Shown: positions 41,405 through 54,200 of the stretch, in pieces
Position numbering within the stretch: the stretch's first letter is position 1
Layout of the letters: each line of letters opens with the position of its first letter
DNA from: Chelonoidis abingdonii
Lineage: Eukaryota; Chordata; Testudines; Testudinidae
Length of the DNA: 64,000 nucleotides
Direction of reading: 5' to 3'
Assembly (NCBI RefSeq): GCF_003597395.2
Contig: NC_133782.1
Span: forward strand, 6,124,965 to 6,188,964
The notes under the pieces: generated by a model
The model's database searches: none
What the model was told of the DNA's origin: nothing
The model's input: the letters and a program-made list of their open reading frames with translations, nothing else
Program-made: the position numbers and the translations under genes

Positions 41405-42289
41405 GTATGGAGGGGAAGTTTCTTATAAAGAAAAAGTTCATGTTGTGAGCTGAGATTTTAAAAGTAGTTAAGATTAAGAATAGATGAAAGATTTTTCAAA
41501 GGTTTCTGAAGAATTTAGCAGCTTAAACCCTATTTGTAAAAGTGACTTAGGTACTTAAAACCCAAATCCTCAAAGGTATGTCAGTACCTAACTCCCATGG
41601 GAGTTAGCACCAAAATATCTTTGAGGATCTGAGCCTTAAGTGCCTAAGACACATTGAAAGTCATAGGTCCTTAGGAGCCTAAGTCTCAAAGTCCCTTTTG
41701 AAAACAGATCATTCGTTCCAAAGTGACCTTGGGGCGTTTGAAATGTTCCCTTTCTTACCTAAACAACTTCAAGTGAGGCTGTGGGTATGATTTTAATTGC
41801 CACAGGATCCATGCCTCGTTCAAGGTGAAATTCACTCCAGAGCACAAGGCTCACACAATTCCCCAGACACACACTGTAAGGGCCTGACCCAATGAAGTGC
41901 TGAGCACCTCTGACCTGGTGCTGAGTGTTCTCTAGTCCCATTGAAATCTGTCACATTTCACAAGCATTTCTGCTTGCTTAAAGAGAACACAAAGGGCGTT
42001 GCAGAAACAAATCAATGCATTAAATGACGATTTTTTGGGGTACAACTTAAAAATATTTTTAAAAATCTATCTTCCATAAAAGCAGAGAAGCCCTTGCCAA
42101 AGTTCAGACTGGATTTGGATCCCAACTCTCTTTAAAAGTTCAAGGAAGTCCAATTTGTGCCAGTGTAGGAAAGGGTTATCTATGAAATTTAGATCCCCAT
42201 TTGAGCATGGACAGGAGTGGAGCTCTTTGCATACAAGGTATTGGTTCACAGACATCACCCAGCACAGGGAACTGTGTGGCATTTTGCAG
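41405..42289 (+). other. KCNQ2: KCNQ2 last intron
   Basis: A GT-AG intron of 885 bases. A foldback repeat of the 'cctaagtgcc' family occupies about 41534-41706. The acceptor is gcattttgcag. Confidence 0.9.
41534..41706. repeat. Interspersed foldback repeat, 'cctaagtgcc' family
   Basis: Includes 'aacccaaatcctcaaaggta', 'aactcccatgggagttagca', 'tttgaggatctgagccttaa' and 'gtccttaggagcctaagtct'. The block 'aactcccatgggagtt' is a perfect 16-bp palindrome at the centre. Confidence 0.6.
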
Positions 42290-43027
42290 GTTCTGTCCAT
42301 GGAGAAGAAGCTGGACTTTCTGGTGAACATTTACATGCAGAGGATGGGTATCGCACCAACGGAAGCCGAAGCCTATTTTGGGTCCAAAGAACCAGACCCG
42401 GCGCCACCCTACCACAGTCCAGAAGACAGCCGGGAGCACATGGACAAAAATGGCTGCATCATCAAGATCATAAGGTCCACCAGTTCAATGGGACAAAAGA
42501 ATTTCTCTGCACCACCAGCCCCAACAATGCCAACCAACACATGTCCCCCTTCAACGTCCTGGCAGCACCAGCCATACCAGCGGCATAGCCATGGATCCTC
42601 CCCAGTTGGAGATCCTGGCTCTTTGGTAAGAATCCCGCCCCCACCGTCACATGAGCGCTCCTTGTCCGCTTACAGTAGCGGGAACAGGGCCAGTGCCGAG
42701 TACTTGAGGAACGAAGACATTACAGCTAAACACCATGATAGCGCTTTGAGAGACAGTGACACATCCATTTCCATCCCGTCGGTGGATCACGAGGAACTGG
42801 AACGCTCTTTTAGTGGATTTAGCATTTCCCAGTCCAAAGAAAATTTGGACATCCTTAACAACGGTTGCTATGCAGCAGTGGCCCCCTGTGCCAAAATCAG
42901 ACCCTACATTGCAGAAGGAGAGTCAGACACTGATTCTGACCTCTGCACACCTTGTGGTCCACCTCCCAGATCAGCCACAGGTGAAGGACCTTTCAGTGAC
43001 ATGGGCTGGTCAGCCCCTAGACAGTGA
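42290..43027 (+). CDS. KCNQ2: KCNQ2 terminal coding exon: helix D, tail and ankyrin-G motif
   Basis: 245 codons plus TGA. It opens with [20 protein letters not shown], completing coiled-coil helix D. Next come [12 protein letters not shown], a proline-rich [15 protein letters not shown] segment and the block [34 protein letters not shown] follows, and then the acidic [11 protein letters not shown] (codons 207-217, 42908-42940), the motif shared with axonal sodium channels that anchors the channel to ankyrin-G at the axon initial segment. The end ...[13 protein letters not shown] parallels the human Kv7.2 C-terminus. The central part (codons about 75-95) is the least conserved. No frameshift or internal stop. 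Confidence 0.98.
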   Translation, partial: VLSMEKKLDFLVNIYMQRMGIAPTEAEAYFGSKEPDPAPPYHSPEDSREHMDKNGCIIKIIRSTSSMGQKNFSAPPAPTMPTNTCPPSTSWQHQPYQRHSHGSSPVGDPGSLVRIPPPPSHERSLSAYSSGNRASAEYLRNEDITAKHHDSALRDSDTSISIPSVDHEELERSFSGFSISQSKENLDILNNGCYAAVAPCAKIRPYIAEGESDTDSDLCTPCGPPPRSATGEGPFSDMGWSAPRQ

Positions 43028-45010
43028 AGCATCTTGACATCTATTGAGCCAAGTCAGAGCATTGGCCAGCCACCCACTCATGCTGTCCCCACGTCGAACT
43101 TCTGAAGAAGATCTACAGCTAAGGTTTTATGAATCCAGAACGTACTTAGCTTGTGGATATTTTCTTACAGCTTACTCTGGGGACAGACACTGAGCCAGCA
43201 TTCAGTAGAAAGAGGCCACTGTGGTGAATAATTCAGAGCCTTGAAGTGTCTGGATTTCTTTCATACTATCTTTCTAAGATAATTAGGTGAAACGATATCA
43301 CAGTACAGGGTAGGCAACCACATTTCTTGGTAATCCTTTAGGGTACAGGGCACAAATATCACCTGCAAGGTGGGTTTGTTTTTTGGGGGGGGAGGGAGTG
43401 GGTTAACTGGTGGCTGAACATATCTTTTACATGCTAATTACCATACCATGACACTGGGTGATTATACAGTCAAATACTTTGGAGTTGCACCGCAAATACA
43501 TGATTGTTTCTGCCTTGTAAAACAGTCCAGGTTACACGATGATTACTTTTGAATTTATGGAATGTGATCCTCCATTAGCCATTTGGGAATGTAGTATAAT
43601 TACTGTATAATACATGGAAGCTCAGTTGGCTCTTGACAAATTGGGGTATTTACATTCACGTTACGGTATTGCCCTAAAAAGACATATGCTGTCAGGACGA
43701 GTCGAGGTAGAATGTTAGCAGGCACCATTTGGAACCAGAATGATTTTCAAATTAAATTTGTCATAGCGCTTAGGTGGAGGAGGAAAGTCAAAGACACAAA
43801 ATGTGTCTTTGAAGGCAAAGAGGAACACCACACAGGGCGGGGGATAAGGCATTTTACATTTAAACCATGTGTTATATTTAATAGTGTACCCACCAAGCTG
43901 TACAGAACGGGAAGCCGTAATTCCACCTACGGGGTTTTAGTAACTTGAGGTTGCTCGTGGTGAACTTACAGCCACAAGAGAGACCCTGTAAGAGGGACGT
44001 TACTTGAGATCATGGCAAGGAACGAGAGCATCAGCAGCGGCTGGGCCCCATAACTCAAAATATTGACCGTTTTGTACATTGTTCACATTATGCCTGGATG
44101 CTTTTGCATGCACCAGACTCCCAGCAAAGTTCCTTTCTCCTTTCCTCCACTATCCGATTCTGGATCACAAAGCTATGACTTCTCCATTGTTTTGTTTAGA
44201 TCCTTCATGCTGAGTCCCGAGGTGCTTCCTTGTTTCCTCCTGTTTTTTTTTTTTTTAATACACCTGTGATCTGTATTTATCCACAAATGCAGGTGGCGGA
44301 AGTCTTTCTATTTTTTCTCTTTCTCTCCCTCTTGAAAAGCCAGGTAAAGATCATGTCATCGTTACTGGTGCATGAAGCTGGGGGAAAACTGATGATGCAG
44401 AAGGTTTCTTTCAGGACCAAAACAAAGTCACAAAGTGGTCCTTTCCTGTCACAGAGCTGCAGGGGTCGCTCAAGGGGATGGGTCATAGGAAATCTGCTGG
44501 TGCATTGTGAGATCTACAGCCAGGGCTGCAACACAACAGCCATTGCCATGTCCACCAAATCCACCCATTTAACTAGAGCCCCACACCTTGCGTGTTTTCT
44601 GAAGCTATTTGTGTCCCTCGCTCCTCCACCCTCTCCCCTGCCAATGTCAATGGCCAGTTTTCATGATATTTCAAATATACGGCATGCCCCTATTTCTCTT
44701 AGGCCTCGCTGCACCTAATACAGGTACAATCCCTCCATTTTGTAAGATTGACCTGCTGGTGGTGAAAGGAGAAACCTAGTGTGTTCGTTCCTTCTGGTCA
44801 TTAGGAGAAGCAGCCTGGGAAGTGAAGGAGGGAAAAGACAAATTTAGGCATAATGCACTATATTTCAGTGGTATCAGTGTGTGTGTTGGGGGGCGGGGGG
44901 AGGATTTGCACACAATCTGGCAGCCATAAAACACCACATACAACAGGGAAACATACAGCTCTTGTCCAGGAACTCAATGTGATTCCACAAGAGTCTCTAT
45001 AATGTGAAGT
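43028..45010 (+). other. KCNQ2: KCNQ2 3' UTR, proximal part
   Basis: Sequence after the stop codon; the transcript end is not resolved. No AATAAA occurs before 45229, so the 3' UTR probably extends beyond 2 kb; the human KCNQ2 3' UTR is several kilobases as I recall. The segment is free of obvious repeats apart from homopolymer runs (for example T near 44244) and a G-rich tract at 43385-43402. Candidate AATAAA hexamers downstream are at 45229, 47263, 47586, 48053, 52656 and 52773; none can be chosen from sequence alone. Confidence 0.6.
43385..43402 (+). promoter_or_regulatory. G-quadruplex candidate in the 3' UTR
   Basis: Eight G residues, A, GGG, AGT, GGG: four runs of at least three G with short loops on the transcript strand, about 360 bases after the KCNQ2 stop codon. 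It fits the standard G3+N1-7 pattern; folding is inferred only. Confidence 0.5.
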
Positions 45011-45029
45011 CTTTCAAATGAGATTTGAG

Positions 45030-45167
45030 GACTTCAGTAGCTCAGTCAGAGGTTACCTATTGCAGGAGTGGGTGGGGGAAGTTTTTATGGCCTGCAGTGT
45101 GAAGGAGGTCAGAGAGGACAATCATGATGGTCTTTTCTAGCCTTAAAGTCTATAAGCCTGTGAGATT
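45030..45167 (+). repeat. CR1 3' end fragment
   Basis: Ends with 'gacaatcatgatggtctttt' and 'ctagccttaaagtctataag', the usual CR1 3' untranslated tail in the + orientation. It is 5'-truncated to little more than 100 bases. Confidence 0.7.
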
Positions 45168-48045
45168 CACCCACCAGGGCAGGAAATCCCCTACTGAACA
45201 GGTGGGTCTTTACGGCTTCTGGAGGGAAAATAAAATAATTCTTGTATACATTTAATCAGGGGCAATATGCAGCACTTGTTTGGGTGTGGTGGGGGAAAAT
45301 GATGTGTAATCTTCAGATCCAATTAGCCTCAGTATATAAGTGAGAGAGGGATAACCTCCTCTTTTTAGGGGGTCCTGTGCATCTGTGTCTCCAAGGATAG
45401 AGAGAAGGGACCTTTGCAGGTCCAGAGCTTTCTCCCCATTCCCGTCATATTCTGCAATTCTTTCTTCCCCACTCAAGCTGCCTGGAGCCTTCTTTTGCCT
45501 CTAGAATTCTGAATTCTGAGTAGCCCCTGTGATGTATCTAACTAAAAGTAATTACTGTATGATACACCTAACCTCTATATGAGTGTTTGCTTTGAATTTG
45601 GAATTATCATACATTAAAATCCATATTTATAAAGGGCAGCTTATTCCCACGCTCTCTTTAAACTCACCTGGCCTGACTTTCATAACATGTGGCCCACAGG
45701 CTACAGTTAAGTGGAAAATTGCTGCAAATGAATGTGTAAATCTGGCTTTTGCACATGCAGCTGTATTTAAGCATGTTCAAAAAAAAAGGGTGTATATAGG
45801 TGAGCACAAAAATGCTGGCAAACTCCAATGGGGTCCTCAGAGATGTATTTGCTAATGGACCACTAGAAATGCACCCACGATATTTGCAGGTGATTCCGTT
45901 ACTTATGCAAAAATATGCATTTGCATAGCTGACTGCTCAGCTGTAAACAATTACCCAATTCGAGGAACACGTGCTTTTGCACATGCAAGTAAACCTAGGG
46001 TATGTCTACACAGCAAAGAAAAACTCGCAGCTCAGTTTCAGTGGATTTCCTCCATGTTTACAATGTTGTAACCCAGAACAGAATTTGGACCTAATTGATG
46101 GGTTTTTTGCTCATCCACTTAACATAGTTTTTCTCATTGCAAATTCCAGTCTAATCATCCCCGTGACTCTTCACGTGATCCTTCTGTCTCCATTCCTTCC
46201 CCCACTCCTATTGCATATGCAGTTGCTGGAGAGTCAGTAATGCAGCATTTTCTCAGTTTGATGGTTGAGAAACATTAATTTTTTGGAGAGAAGGTTTGAT
46301 TTTGGGCTCATAAATGTCCTCCAATGAGAAATGCAAAGTAAACTTTCTCCCCTTTGCCTCACTGCTGCTTAGCCTGTGTGTAGCATCTGTTGTACCTCTG
46401 TGTTTCTAGCTATATGATCTCTGTACACTCAAACACAGAAACTAGTTTTAGGACATGCTAAGTTGTGAACAAACCCAAGAAAAGCTAGGAAATTCAAAGT
46501 TAATAACACTGGTCCAGACAAGCTGTGAGCCAAATTTTCAATGGGCCTTCTTATCTGCACCTGTGGTATTTGCAACCATGTCTGTTTGGGCATACAGAAG
46601 CTGTGTGTGTGTGTCCACATGCAGGCATAAGAAGAAGAAATGTCCTTAAAACAAAACCCAGAATCTGCACCTCAGGAAACTTTGGAAGTTTTCAAAATCT
46701 AGTCCCAGATCTTGTTTTGAATGTTGCAAATGTCCCCCATCTTTGTAACGGGCCAGCTCAAAAACTGGGGATGAAACCATACTGAATTTGAGGGGGTTCA
46801 AAGTCCATGTTGGAACACAAATGTTGCAGTTTGTGCACATCTGACAAAGAACTGAGGTTGCGAACATCACAAGCTCAGTCCAGAGAAGGCCTTTGGAGAC
46901 TGTGGCGCTGAGATGGAAGAGTGGAGCACCAGCCCAAAGCTGAATTTCCCAATAATTGGGAAGGACTTTAACGTTATTTAGATGTAGATTTTGTATGTGA
47001 ATTTCCTTGCTGGCTCATTTTCTTAACATTAATTTCTAAACAAACAAAAAATGTCAAGGAAATTAATGAAAAACATATTGCTTAACCCAGAGAGCCATTG
47101 CAGGTACTTAGGCAAATCATGTAATGAATCAGGTACATAAAAATATTTTTAAAGCAGCTTCATGGATTCAGGTATCTTCAGCAGGGTCATTTCTATTTGC
47201 AGGGTAAATAGGGATAGTCATACATTTTTAAAAAATGATTTTTACCCTACCAGTCATTTAGAAATAAAAAAAACATCAAAATATTTAAATAGCATTAAAA
47301 TTTCTGGCATAATTGGAACAAATGGGAAAATCTAAAGTCAGGGCTAAAATATCAGCTTTACATCCTGCTGGAATGACTCAGTGGCAGCAAGACTCTTGTC
47401 TACAGCAAGAATTTGCTCTGATTTTAGCCATGCTTCAAGCAAAGGGAAGCCGTGCCAGTGCAAATCATGGCTTTTCATGTCTACACTTCAGGCTCAGTGG
47501 CTGGGATCAGGGTAAATTCCCAGTGCAGTCAAGACTGGTGAGCCATAGTCTGCCCTGAGATGTATACCAGGCAAAGTCAGTGACAAATAAACACACGCTT
47601 CCAAGATAGAATTTGGCCCTATGATTTTGAATGACCTGGCTTTCAGTTTGGTCAGAAACCTAATGTCATTTAAACAAAGCTTTTAACTTGAGCATGTTGT
47701 TGTGTTTAGTTGGAAATTTGATGGAAAAAGGTCAACAGAATTTCTTAAGAGTCATACTACTTAAACTATTTAAATATGCTAATTAAAATGTAAAAAGTGT
47801 AATATTTACCCAAGAGAGAAGAGCATTGCGCCACATCTTTCTTACATCCCTGAATGAAGAATTTTGAATTATTTGTGGTGTTTACACTCCCTGCTCCGTG
47901 ATCCTTGTGTTTTCAGCTGTCCAAACAGCATTAGTGCTCTTCCTGAACCAAGCAGAGACGGTGCTTTTCAGAAATGCCAGCTATTTCCGACACCCCACAG
48001 AGAGGTTGAGTGCCCTCCCCTGCAGAGATACTGTTGTCCCAGAGA
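45168..48045. other. Downstream flank / distal 3' UTR, mostly featureless
   Basis: A non-coding stretch with AATAAA hexamers at 45229, 47263 and 47586. A short remnant of the GGGTATGTCTACAC terminus lies at 45997-46020. A segment near 47340-47545 looks like an eroded foldback repeat ('cttttcatgtctacacttca'). No exon or RNA gene recognised. Confidence 0.5.
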
Positions 48046-48047
48046 AG

Positions 48048-48200
48048 ACCATAATAAAGGATTAGAAGGGACCTCCAGGGTAATGGAGTCCAGTCCCCAT
48101 CACTGCAGACAACCACATAAAATAATCCCTTTCATAAACATATCAAGCTCCAGTTTAGAATCAATTAGGCTTCTTGCCCCCACTACTTCCTGGTGATTCG
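48048..48200. repeat. CR1-like LINE fragment
   Basis: Contains 'ggattagaagggacctccag' and 'ggtaatggagtccagtcccc', followed by 'catatcaagctccagtttag' and 'gcttcttgcccccactactt', a text order I associate with CR1-derived repeats of sauropsids. Eroded, with no coding capacity. Confidence 0.6.
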
Positions 48201-48204
48201 AGAC

Positions 48205-51200
48205 AAGGTCTAGGAGTAGAAGCAGCTTAGCAGATGGAGCTCAAGGGAGCTATTATATGAAAGAGCGAGTGGTGAGGTGGGGATCGCTATATCAAAGAGT
48301 TTGTCCCTCTCTAGATATCATTATACCCAATCCTACCAGCAGTGACTTTTGCCCTGGGTTAATCAAGGTATTTCTTGAGGGGAAAAAGTAGTTTTTCTTT
48401 GAATTTATCAAAAAGTCACATCTAAAAAAAGTTATTGGGGTAGAATGCACACATTCTCCCCTACAAAGGCTCCAGCCTGTTCTCCGTCAACCACTCTATT
48501 CCAACACTGGCGACTGGGGTTGTTGTACTTATGAAGCATGCGGCAGCCCAAAGGCTGCTCCAGTTGAGCATGGAAATGACACGTGTGGGACTGTATAATG
48601 TGCCTGGCAGACAAGGAATGCTCCTACTGCATATTTAAAATAAATAATAGCAATGTACTGTACAACGTAAAGTCAAGCCCTTATGTATAGAGAGAGTTAG
48701 TACAGTGGCCTCACCTTATTCTAGTGAGATTGTGGTTTGACAGGTACCATATGCAGAGCCTACATGCTAATAATACAACTACTGTTTAATTCTATTCTTC
48801 ACAAAGGCCTGGAACAGATCCTTAAGGCACATTGTGCTCAGTAACTGCAAAGCCCCAGATCTATACATATAATTCTCATTTGTCAGCTAGAAAATGTTCT
48901 TCAAAAAAACCCAACCTACCTAAGGGTTTGCAGAAACAGTGCCAGGCTTCTATGCTCTGCAAGTTGATGATTTATCCAAGTTTCTGGAGTCTCATGCAGT
49001 TTTGAAAGTTGGATTTTCCCTCTCCCCTTTCCCACAGAGGCCGAAGCATGCAAACAGCTCAATTCCGTGCTCTTGGAGCAAGGCCTGTCAACTGTGGGCA
49101 CAGTTGGAGTTATTGTACCCTAAATGGGACTTTCATTCTTCGGGAAAAGCAGGCGCTATCTGCAAAGAAGAGCGGCTTTAGCTTTCAGCTGGGACTTCCC
49201 TTTGGACAAAGTCCTATAAAATGTAACGCAGAATTCTGTCTTTCCTATAGGTTCCTTTGTTTTGTTTTTTAACCATCCTATAAATTCCATAGCAAGGATA
49301 CAAATTCTCTACTATGTTCTGACAAAGGTCTAAAACCCTGTGGCTAGGCTAGTTTGTTCTCTTAAACCCTGTAGGACTTCTGCATAAGTGTTCCCATCAG
49401 CCTTGCCTGCGGACTAGCCCAAGGAATGTATTGAGTGAGCACATCTCTTCCGAGTGTGCTGGCCACACTACCTGCTCCATCCAGCACCTCCCACTTTTAA
49501 GCACAACCTCAGTCCCTCTGTAATCCTCCCTGAATTGACTTTCCACTGCACCTGGGTTGTAGTGGCAGCCAGTTAAAGCCAGAGCCATATTACTCTCCCT
49601 TTGCCTTCTCTCTAAGGTCAATAGCTTTCATTTTATACACTTCATTTAACAAACCTGAAACATGGAAATCAGATACAAAACCTCTTGCACAAGGCAGAGA
49701 CATAATGGTAACGTAATGGACATTCAAATGGAAACTAACTCCTACATCTTGGTCCCGTTCTTGTGGGGGTAATTTTATTACTCAGTGGTGAGAAAGGAGA
49801 ACTTTTGCCTTTACAGTCAACCTCCCTGACTTCTCCATTTCATATCACAACCTGAACATTATTTAAAATGTCAGAGTGTGGGTTGGTGATCGTATATTTT
49901 AAAAAAAAAGAATTAATATAAATACATAAGAATCTTTAGTGCATCTGGTGTTTGATTCTCCACTGGCACTATATTGCTTGCCTTATATTATGTTAAAAGG
50001 GAAAGGACATAATGCAATACTTTGATACAATAGTAACTAAGCTCAGATTTTAGATATCACCCAGAGTCACTTGCAGCCTTCCTCCTATCAGATGAACCAA
50101 GGAGAGGCAGAGAGTTCAGTTTCAACATATGAATGTGCTTTCCAGACTGTCACATACCATACTCTCGATTTTGCCTGCTAGTGCATGCTGTCTGAGATGA
50201 GTAGAAATCGATACCCTCATATCTGTATCTGAAATAGAATTTAAACAGTAATTGCAAAACTTTTCTTTTAAAAACCAAACATGCTGTCAGTTATACATTG
50301 TATAGGGTGTCAAAAGTTCATTAACAACCCAACGGGTTTTTTAGGTAACACTAATATACCAAGTGTCTTTGATACTGTGATCAATTTATGTCTGGTATGA
50401 CATGCATAAATTCTAGTTCTACTACAAGTGACTCTGAGGGGTGCACACGTGTGTCATGTGCAGCCACTGGTGCAGAGGTCTGTAGAAATATGCATATGGA
50501 AAAAAGAAGAGTGGTTGGCTGTGCATGAAATCTTGTGGATTTCATGCAGGCAGTGATAATAGGAGCATGCTAGAAAGGGAATAGGGGAATACCCCACCTG
50601 GAGGTCTGTGTAAAGCTTAGAGGAGGAGGGATATTGAGGTACATATGTTACAGAGCTGAAGCCTCCACTTTAGTGGATGCAACTTGAAATCACTAAACTG
50701 GCACCTGCATATTTTTTGCCTGTCTAATTCACTGTGGGAGGACATGAGAGCGCTGTAATGTCACCACTAGCTCATTGGGTAATGGGGACCACAGGTATTT
50801 ATACCCTTGTGCCTACAGTTCAATTGTGGGTGCAAAAATGAGTACAAACTTTTTGAATGAAAATTGGGCCAATGGGAAGAGAGGCCACCCTTGAAAAGTC
50901 GTTTCTACCGTGCAGTTCATCCTTTTTCTACCTGGTCTTGCAAAGTGCTGAACGCCCTCCATGCCCACTAAATGTCTTGATGTTATTTCCCACAGAGCAT
51001 CACAGTATGCCTTCCAGAGAGTGTCCTTAAAATTTTACCAGGCTCCTTAATCTCAGTTCCTGCTGCATTATTTCTTTGCTAGTGTGATTCTGGTCCCTGT
51101 TTGTGCCCACTGGGTCCCTTGCCATCAGTGTTCCTAGTCCAGACCATGTACAAAGGAAACTACTGCCTTAGCAGGGCTGCAACCCTATTCTTGAGTTTTG

Positions 51201-54200
51201 TCACGTGACTACACCCCACACTAACCCCTACAATCTCGTATATATCAGTTTGTGGATTGGTGTTTGCTTTTTGTCAGCTATTGCTTTTTCACTCCATGGA
51301 GCCATCTGTGGGTCCAAAATGTCCCTCGTTTGTTTAGATTGAGCCATTTTGCCCATCTCTTCAGCACCCAACATGCTGCTGGTATCATATCAATAGCAGA
51401 TCATGATAAAACAATGTGAGAACTGGTCTCCTGAGCTCAGAGAAAGAGCATGTGGTCCCTAGCAGCGTGGTTGCTTCTGCTCCCCAAGTGCAAGTGGAGG
51501 TTTTTTAGTGTACCCAGTATTGCTCAGTCTCCCAGAATTTGCATGTCCATGGCCATGCACACCAGGAACCCACTTGATAGCCAGGCTGGGTGGATAGCAC
51601 AAACTATGCTATTTTCAAAAGAGGCTAGCAAGCACGCTCCTGCTACACAGGGAAGCATTTTGCCTGCTCCTAAGTCTCCATAGTCATAGCACCAGATTCA
51701 TCCTTGCAGTAGCAACTTCTCCCCTGATTCCTGGTGAAACCGGGGCTAGCCACAACATGGTTCAGTGCAAAGCTCAGGCAGAGTTTCGTTCCAGGCAGGG
51801 TCTGTTTTTCAGGTGCGGGGGCAGGGCTGATGGTTTCAAGTAGAAACCATGCTGATCTCTACAGTTTGGATGGTTCTGATCTGAAACCAAGTGAAAACGT
51901 GGTGGCAGGAGTGGAGTTTCACTTGGAAATTCAGGTACATTTGAAATTAAGTTGAAACCTGGGGGACAATCTCCCCTTCTGTCCACCAAACAAGGAGAGG
52001 TGGGCAATCAGTCTGAACCCAGCCTGGCTAATTTCTCACTGTTCTAGCATGCAGTGGACACTTTCTATTACAGTATAAGTAGCTTTTTTACTGTAGTGTT
52101 TTAAAACTGACAAATACCCTGACTAACCCACCCTTTGGTGTGTGTAACACATCTCCGTCTGTGCCTGATCCACACAGGGTACCAATCTGCTATAGCTGCC
52201 AGCTGGAAGGCTTTGTCCTTTAGTTCAAGCTGTAGCTCTGGATGTTCCAGTTCAATCCCTGGTGATGACCAATCCCTGGTGATGACAGTCATTACAACTC
52301 CTCCTGGTGTTTGGACTCTTCTGAGCCAGCCAATGAGCAAGCACTGTCCCTTTCACTGGCTTAGCATCTGTTCTGGAGATTGAGATCCTCTGTTCTAGGA
52401 CTAGAATGTGGAATATTCCACGATGGTTACTCTAACAACTACCTTACCTTCTTCCCCAAGATTTAAGCAGAACATTCTCTGCTGGTTACACAGCTTCCAA
52501 AGTGATGCACTGGGTGAAGAATCTGAAGTTTTCAGAAATAAAAAATATAACTGATCATTTAAAGGGGGGATTATGATGTCCCTTGTTTTGATCTAATAGC
52601 AGATTTTTAAATAGTTGCCATTACTGAGGTGTGTATAAAATTGTTTGGGAGATTAAATAAATTATTCTTATAAATGTTTCATTCTTTTCCCAGTAATTCA
52701 AATGTGCGGACTTCACAATATAGTACTTTAACAGTAATGCCCCATATACTAAAACTATACTCCTGTGTCATCAATAAAGGCATTGTATTTATGAGATTTC
52801 TGGTTAGTATCACTTTGGCACAGTAGCTTTCTGAAGCACACAAGAACTGCACGTTACATGCCAATTGCTGATAGATATTGTTGTATGTAATTAGCCTGTA
52901 TGTGTTCAATAGACACCAAATATGAAGTGTTACCTGCCTATTTTGTGATGTTACTCAAAGTACCAGGAGAGAGGAAAAATCCTCATTTATTAAGAGATAC
53001 ACTGCATTGAATGCTTCTAAACATATTTTACTAGAAAGCAAAAATAAGTGAAACTGTTTCTGGAGTGCTGATTTTTTTGAAAGACCTAAAATACTGTATT
53101 TCTATATATTCTTCATTGTTATTCATCTGAGCTGTAAATACTGTACAGATGAAATGATGTATTAAGTATCTCAGTCATGAACTGCAAGATAAAAGGACAA
53201 CATAGCTTTGGCTGCAAAAGGTGAGGTGTATGTGTTTGTACACACATGTAGATACATACATGTATCTATGTATATGTGTGTATATACATATACACTGCAT
53301 GCTTTGAAGCAGAAAAATGCATATAAGATGAAAAGAAAGTATGTTATTTTCTCATCTAAGGATGGAGAGTAACTATGTCAAACCAAAAGGAAATACTGTT
53401 TTGATAAAATTTATATCAAAATGGAAAACTATTCTGATTTGTAACAGGACTGACACAGATTCACATCCCAACTAGGAAGTCTAATTTGAAAGGAATCACA
53501 TCCCATTTAGAAATTAAAAAGCCACCATTATATACTTGATTTGGTTTTCTTTTTTTTAAAGCAAATTATTAGATCGACCTGTGCCAATTGTGCATCCAAA
53601 ACTTGACACAACCAAGGTCAATAGCCAACCTCCCATTGACGCCAATGGGAATAGAAGATCCCTTAGAGAGGGCCAGTTTCAGACATATCTGTCTACATGG
53701 GCAAAACTTCTTGATATGGGCTCAATCTTTACTAAAACAAAGTGTCAATTTCCGAGATTCATGAGAAAAAAATCTTATGTCCCCATGGATCTCAGCAGTT
53801 GACTCCCATTGACTTCAATGGGTCATGAATCTTGCCCTTAACTTCGGTTTCTACATATGAACTTCAGTGCCTAAATTTAAGTACCCATTTTTTAAAACCT
53901 TGGTCTAGTAACTGCACAAACACCAATCTCTGAAGGCTGAGATGAATAGAGCAATGAATTTTGAGCAGTTAAGGACCTAATTTTCCAGGTTGCTCGGTAC
54001 CCTGGCCTCCAGTCTGAATCCATAGAAGCCATCATGTCTCAGTACATAGGATAATCAGCCCCTGTGGTTTTATTAATCTTTTAAAGTGTTGCCAACACTC
54101 TTGGCCCTTGTAGTATTTGTCTTTCTTCCAAAGACTTAAAATAAAAATAAAATACCTGAAGAAGAATTAAGATTTCCAACCTAAGACATATCTGAATGAA

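Noticed and set aside
42176..42650. Open frames opposite and out of frame to the last KCNQ2 exon
   Set aside because: Shadows of the strongly conserved KCNQ2 reading frame.
44230..44718. 162-codon frame on + in the KCNQ2 3' UTR
   Set aside because: It starts in a T-run, has phenylalanine- and serine-rich low-complexity content and no family resemblance; consistent with UTR sequence.
49009..49272. Possible exon after 'tttcccacag' near 49036
   Set aside because: The acceptor-like sequence is good, but the encoded peptide has no recognisable homology and no matching donor; treated as chance.
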